Of a DNA stretch of 64,000 nucleotides, positions 61,949-64,000 are shown one piece after another. Where the stretch lies: positions 1 to 64,000 of the forward strand of contig JBDOIT010000001.1 in the NCBI GenBank assembly GCA_047404135.1, given 5' to 3'. Position 1 is the stretch's first letter; each line of letters starts with the position of its first letter. The stretch is from JAHZKS01 sp047404135. GTDB lineage: Bacteria; Pseudomonadota; Alphaproteobacteria; Rickettsiales; JABSSG01. The notes under the pieces were generated by a model that saw nothing but the letters and a program-made list of their open reading frames with translations, was not told where the DNA came from and did no database searches. The translations under genes and the position numbers were made by a program.

Positions 61949-64000
61949 TCAAGCTTTTGTCTTTTGAACTTCCTCTAGTTCACCAGTAGAAGAATCAAAG
62001 TTATAATTGAACTTTAGAACCCCGTCATCTTGTCCATCTTTATAATGCAGCATATTGGAAAATATTTTGCCCTTCCTTATATCAAAATTACCCCTAGTAA
62101 TGATAATTTCTTTGCTTTGCCCCCCTTCAAGATTTATCTTCAATAACTTACCATCCTTACATCTAACTGCCATATGTCCAACCATATTCTTGTCTAAAGA
62201 TTCAGAGGTACGACCTTTAGACTCCACATACCCCTTTATGCCACACACTCCTTCTGCGCCACTAAACACCTTATCTTGAAAACCACTTCGAGACCAAACC
62301 TCAGATAAAGGTATATTATCAGCACGGAAAGAAACATTATATCTTAAGCCCCCTTTTTTGCTTACCTTTCCGAAAAGATCTATTATGGTTCCAAAAATCT
62401 TTGCTTTGCACCCCTTAAACTCCACATTGTTATGCTCAAATCTCACATCACATTTAGCCCATTGAAAATCTTTGTAATCCATATTATTTATCTCTATCTC
62501 TCCCCCTCCCTTCAGCTTCTCGAATTCAAATTTATCTAAAGAGTTCACCCGATTATTCAAATAGCTTACATTGCGTAGTAGCAATATTTCTTCTAATAAC
62601 CCATGAAAATCACTTACCTTTACATTTTTCCCTTTGAAGTTACTATTAAACGTTCCTGCTTGTGGGTCTATCTTCATGCTCCCATATATCCCTCCATTCA
62701 GACACCTAATGTCGCTCAAAGACACCAACTCCTGCATATTAGAATACCTAAAATGCATACCCACTTTATCTTTAGAATCCTTTTGTATTTTCATATCCAA
62801 ACCCAACGTCCCACGGTCACCATATTGAGAAAATCTATCTCCGTATTTCTTTGCAAAGGATGAAGCCAACTGAAAATAATCCACATCTTGATTCGCAGAA
62901 ATATCAGCAATCACAGTATCATTACTATTATTCAAACTGACATATCTGAAATTCTCAGACGCCATCTCTCCTTTTCCTTCCTTCAACTTCAGATCTCTGA
63001 TAGAAAAAACAGCAGGAGTGATAGAAAGACTCCCAGAGGCGGATATAGGGTTAGAAGATTTCTCTTCTCTGAGATCAAAGATTTTAGCAAAGATTTTATA
63101 AGGGATATTTTTAATATCAAATTTACCATCATATCGAGGGTATAAATATTTATTAGAAACTCTTCCATTTGTGTGGAAATAAGATCTTTCAGAAGATTTG
63201 AACTTTAAATCTTTAATGGTAATTTCGTTACCCTTATCGCTCTCCAAGTCAATCACCACATCTTTTAATTCCTCCCCCTCGTACGATACCTCCTGTATCT
63301 TGGTAGATAGCTTGATATTAAATTTGGCAATCTGCGTCAGAATATCATTCCAAGTCAGAACATCATTCCTACTAAAATTATATTCACTAAAGAATTTATC
63401 AAAATTACCACCTTTATGCGAAGAAACAATTTCTATAACAGGATAAGGAGAAGAAGGTTTAGAGTTATCAATCAATATTTTCATATCAATTACAGCGCCA
63501 TGTAGTATGAGATTAGATACCTCAACCTTATCTTTCAAATGCTTGTAACTTCCTTTTAAAGAAAATTTTCCTCCTCCAAATCTCAAGCTACTTATTCCCA
63601 TTTCCTTAAATGCCTCTTCTATGGACGACTCTAAAGTGAACGTCCCAAAAAGTGGCTGGTCGATTTCATCTATGTTAGGATTGTGTATTGTTTCTAATAT
63701 TAACGTGTAATTTGGATCTGTCAGCTTGATGCTATATTTTAAATTATTCCTTTCTGTTAGAGAGCAATAACCTTTCACTTTGCGCCCAGATAAATCTGAG
63801 CCATTAAAGTCCAACCTTTCTTTATCGAAATTGTATTTCAACTCTATGATCATATTCTTTGCATCAAAAGGTGAGTATCTACTCCAACTTCCCATATCTA
63901 CAGAAGAATCATAAAGAAATACAATCTCTGAAGATTTACTGATGAGCAAGTCATATATTATAGTATTCTGATCTTTATCAGCTTCAGAAATCAATGTCGG
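61949..64000 (-). CDS. AsmA-like membrane-biogenesis protein (5' part missing)
   Basis: At least 681 aa, with the frame still open at the right edge, so the N-terminus (expected TM anchor) lies outside. Repetitive beta-rich segments with FGGGKFSLKGSYK, LSGRKVKGYC and ISASGSLSI, and a C-terminal AsmA/DUF3971-type block (EKLKGGGEIEINNMDYKD..., VCGIKGYVESKGRTSE, GNFDIRKGKIFSN). The family spans the envelope and helps phospholipid or outer-membrane homeostasis. Confidence 0.75.
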   Translation of the reverse strand, partial: PTLISEADKDQNTIIYDLLISKSSEIVFLYDSSVDMGSWSRYSPFDAKNMIIELKYNFDKERLDFNGSDLSGRKVKGYCSLTERNNLKYSIKLTDPNYTLILETIHNPNIDEIDQPLFGTFTLESSIEEAFKEMGISSLRFGGGKFSLKGSYKHLKDKVEVSNLILHGAVIDMKILIDNSKPSSPYPVIEIVSSHKGGNFDKFFSEYNFSRNDVLTWNDILTQIAKFNIKLSTKIQEVSYEGEELKDVVIDLESDKGNEITIKDLKFKSSERSYFHTNGRVSNKYLYPRYDGKFDIKNIPYKIFAKIFDLREEKSSNPISASGSLSITPAVFSIRDLKLKEGKGEMASENFRYVSLNNSNDTVIADISANQDVDYFQLASSFAKKYGDRFSQYGDRGTLGLDMKIQKDSKDKVGMHFRYSNMQELVSLSDIRCLNGGIYGSMKIDPQAGTFNSNFKGKNVKVSDFHGLLEEILLLRNVSYLNNRVNSLDKFEFEKLKGGGEIEINNMDYKDFQWAKCDVRFEHNNVEFKGCKAKIFGTIIDLFGKVSKKGGLRYNVSFRADNIPLSEVWSRSGFQDKVFSGAEGVCGIKGYVESKGRTSESLDKNMVGHMAVRCKDGKLLKINLEGGQSKEIIITRGNFDIRKGKIFSNMLHYKDGQDDGVLKFNYNFDSSTGELEEVQKTKA

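Overview
The window looks like part of the chromosome of a host-associated alphaproteobacterium, most likely Rickettsiales or a similar intracellular lineage. The DNA is AT-rich. It carries alphaproteobacterial cell-cycle and housekeeping genes: MipZ, DivK, a COQ9-family protein and a nuoA-N/coaX/rnj block. It also has a long eukaryote-like (type 2) isoleucyl-tRNA synthetase, a VirB6/TrbL type IV secretion protein with a long Cys-rich N-terminus, an ankyrin protein, a CADD-type protein and many lineage-specific membrane or secreted proteins. kdsB and the mur/ddl genes imply that Kdo-containing LPS and peptidoglycan are still made. The exact genus cannot be fixed from sequence reading alone.

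Layout. 0-3.5 kb: an unrecognised 699-aa protein, then an nfuA/kdsB pair on the minus strand. 3.8-17.7 kb: tRNA-Lys(UUU) running almost directly into a complete 14-gene complex I operon in canonical order, followed by coaX, rnj and ygfZ. 20.9-25.3 kb (minus): acpS-murC-murB-ddl-ftsQ, an envelope and division operon. 25.4-30.2 kb (minus): a putative toxin-like glycosyltransferase whose 3' end lies in a triplicated 50-bp repeat, then mtaB-ftsY-mipZ. 30.3-41.6 kb: an accessory region of unrecognised membrane, coiled-coil and low-complexity proteins with a YddA/SbmA-like ABC transporter and a CADD-type para-aminobenzoate synthase candidate. 41.6-48.1 kb: AEC transporter, rpsU, COQ9 family, ileS, gpsA and divK. 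48.4-54.6 kb: orphan VirB6-like protein, MFS exporter, Ala-rich helical protein and outer-membrane beta-barrel. 54.7-64 kb: pepP, ligA, dnaX-ybaB-recR, an ankyrin-repeat protein and a truncated AsmA-like protein.

How it fits together. The conserved part supports respiration (complex I, COQ9), CoA and ACP maturation, wall synthesis and division (mur/ddl/ftsQ/mipZ/divK), Fe-S handling (nfuA, ygfZ) and DNA maintenance (ligA, dnaX, recR). The accessory part carries likely host-interface functions: a secretion channel subunit, a surface barrel, a glycosyltransferase and ankyrin effector candidate, and several proteins of unknown role. The observations most worth checking are the CADD-type enzyme with every known catalytic and sacrificial residue in register, the tRNA-nuo transcript fusion, the glycosyltransferase with its altered DXD and duplicated tail, the duplicated -35 element upstream of a lineage-specific membrane protein, the shared leader of two adjacent coiled-coil membrane proteins, and the apparent CTG start of rpsU. 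No CRISPR array, insertion sequence, rRNA or integrase was seen.
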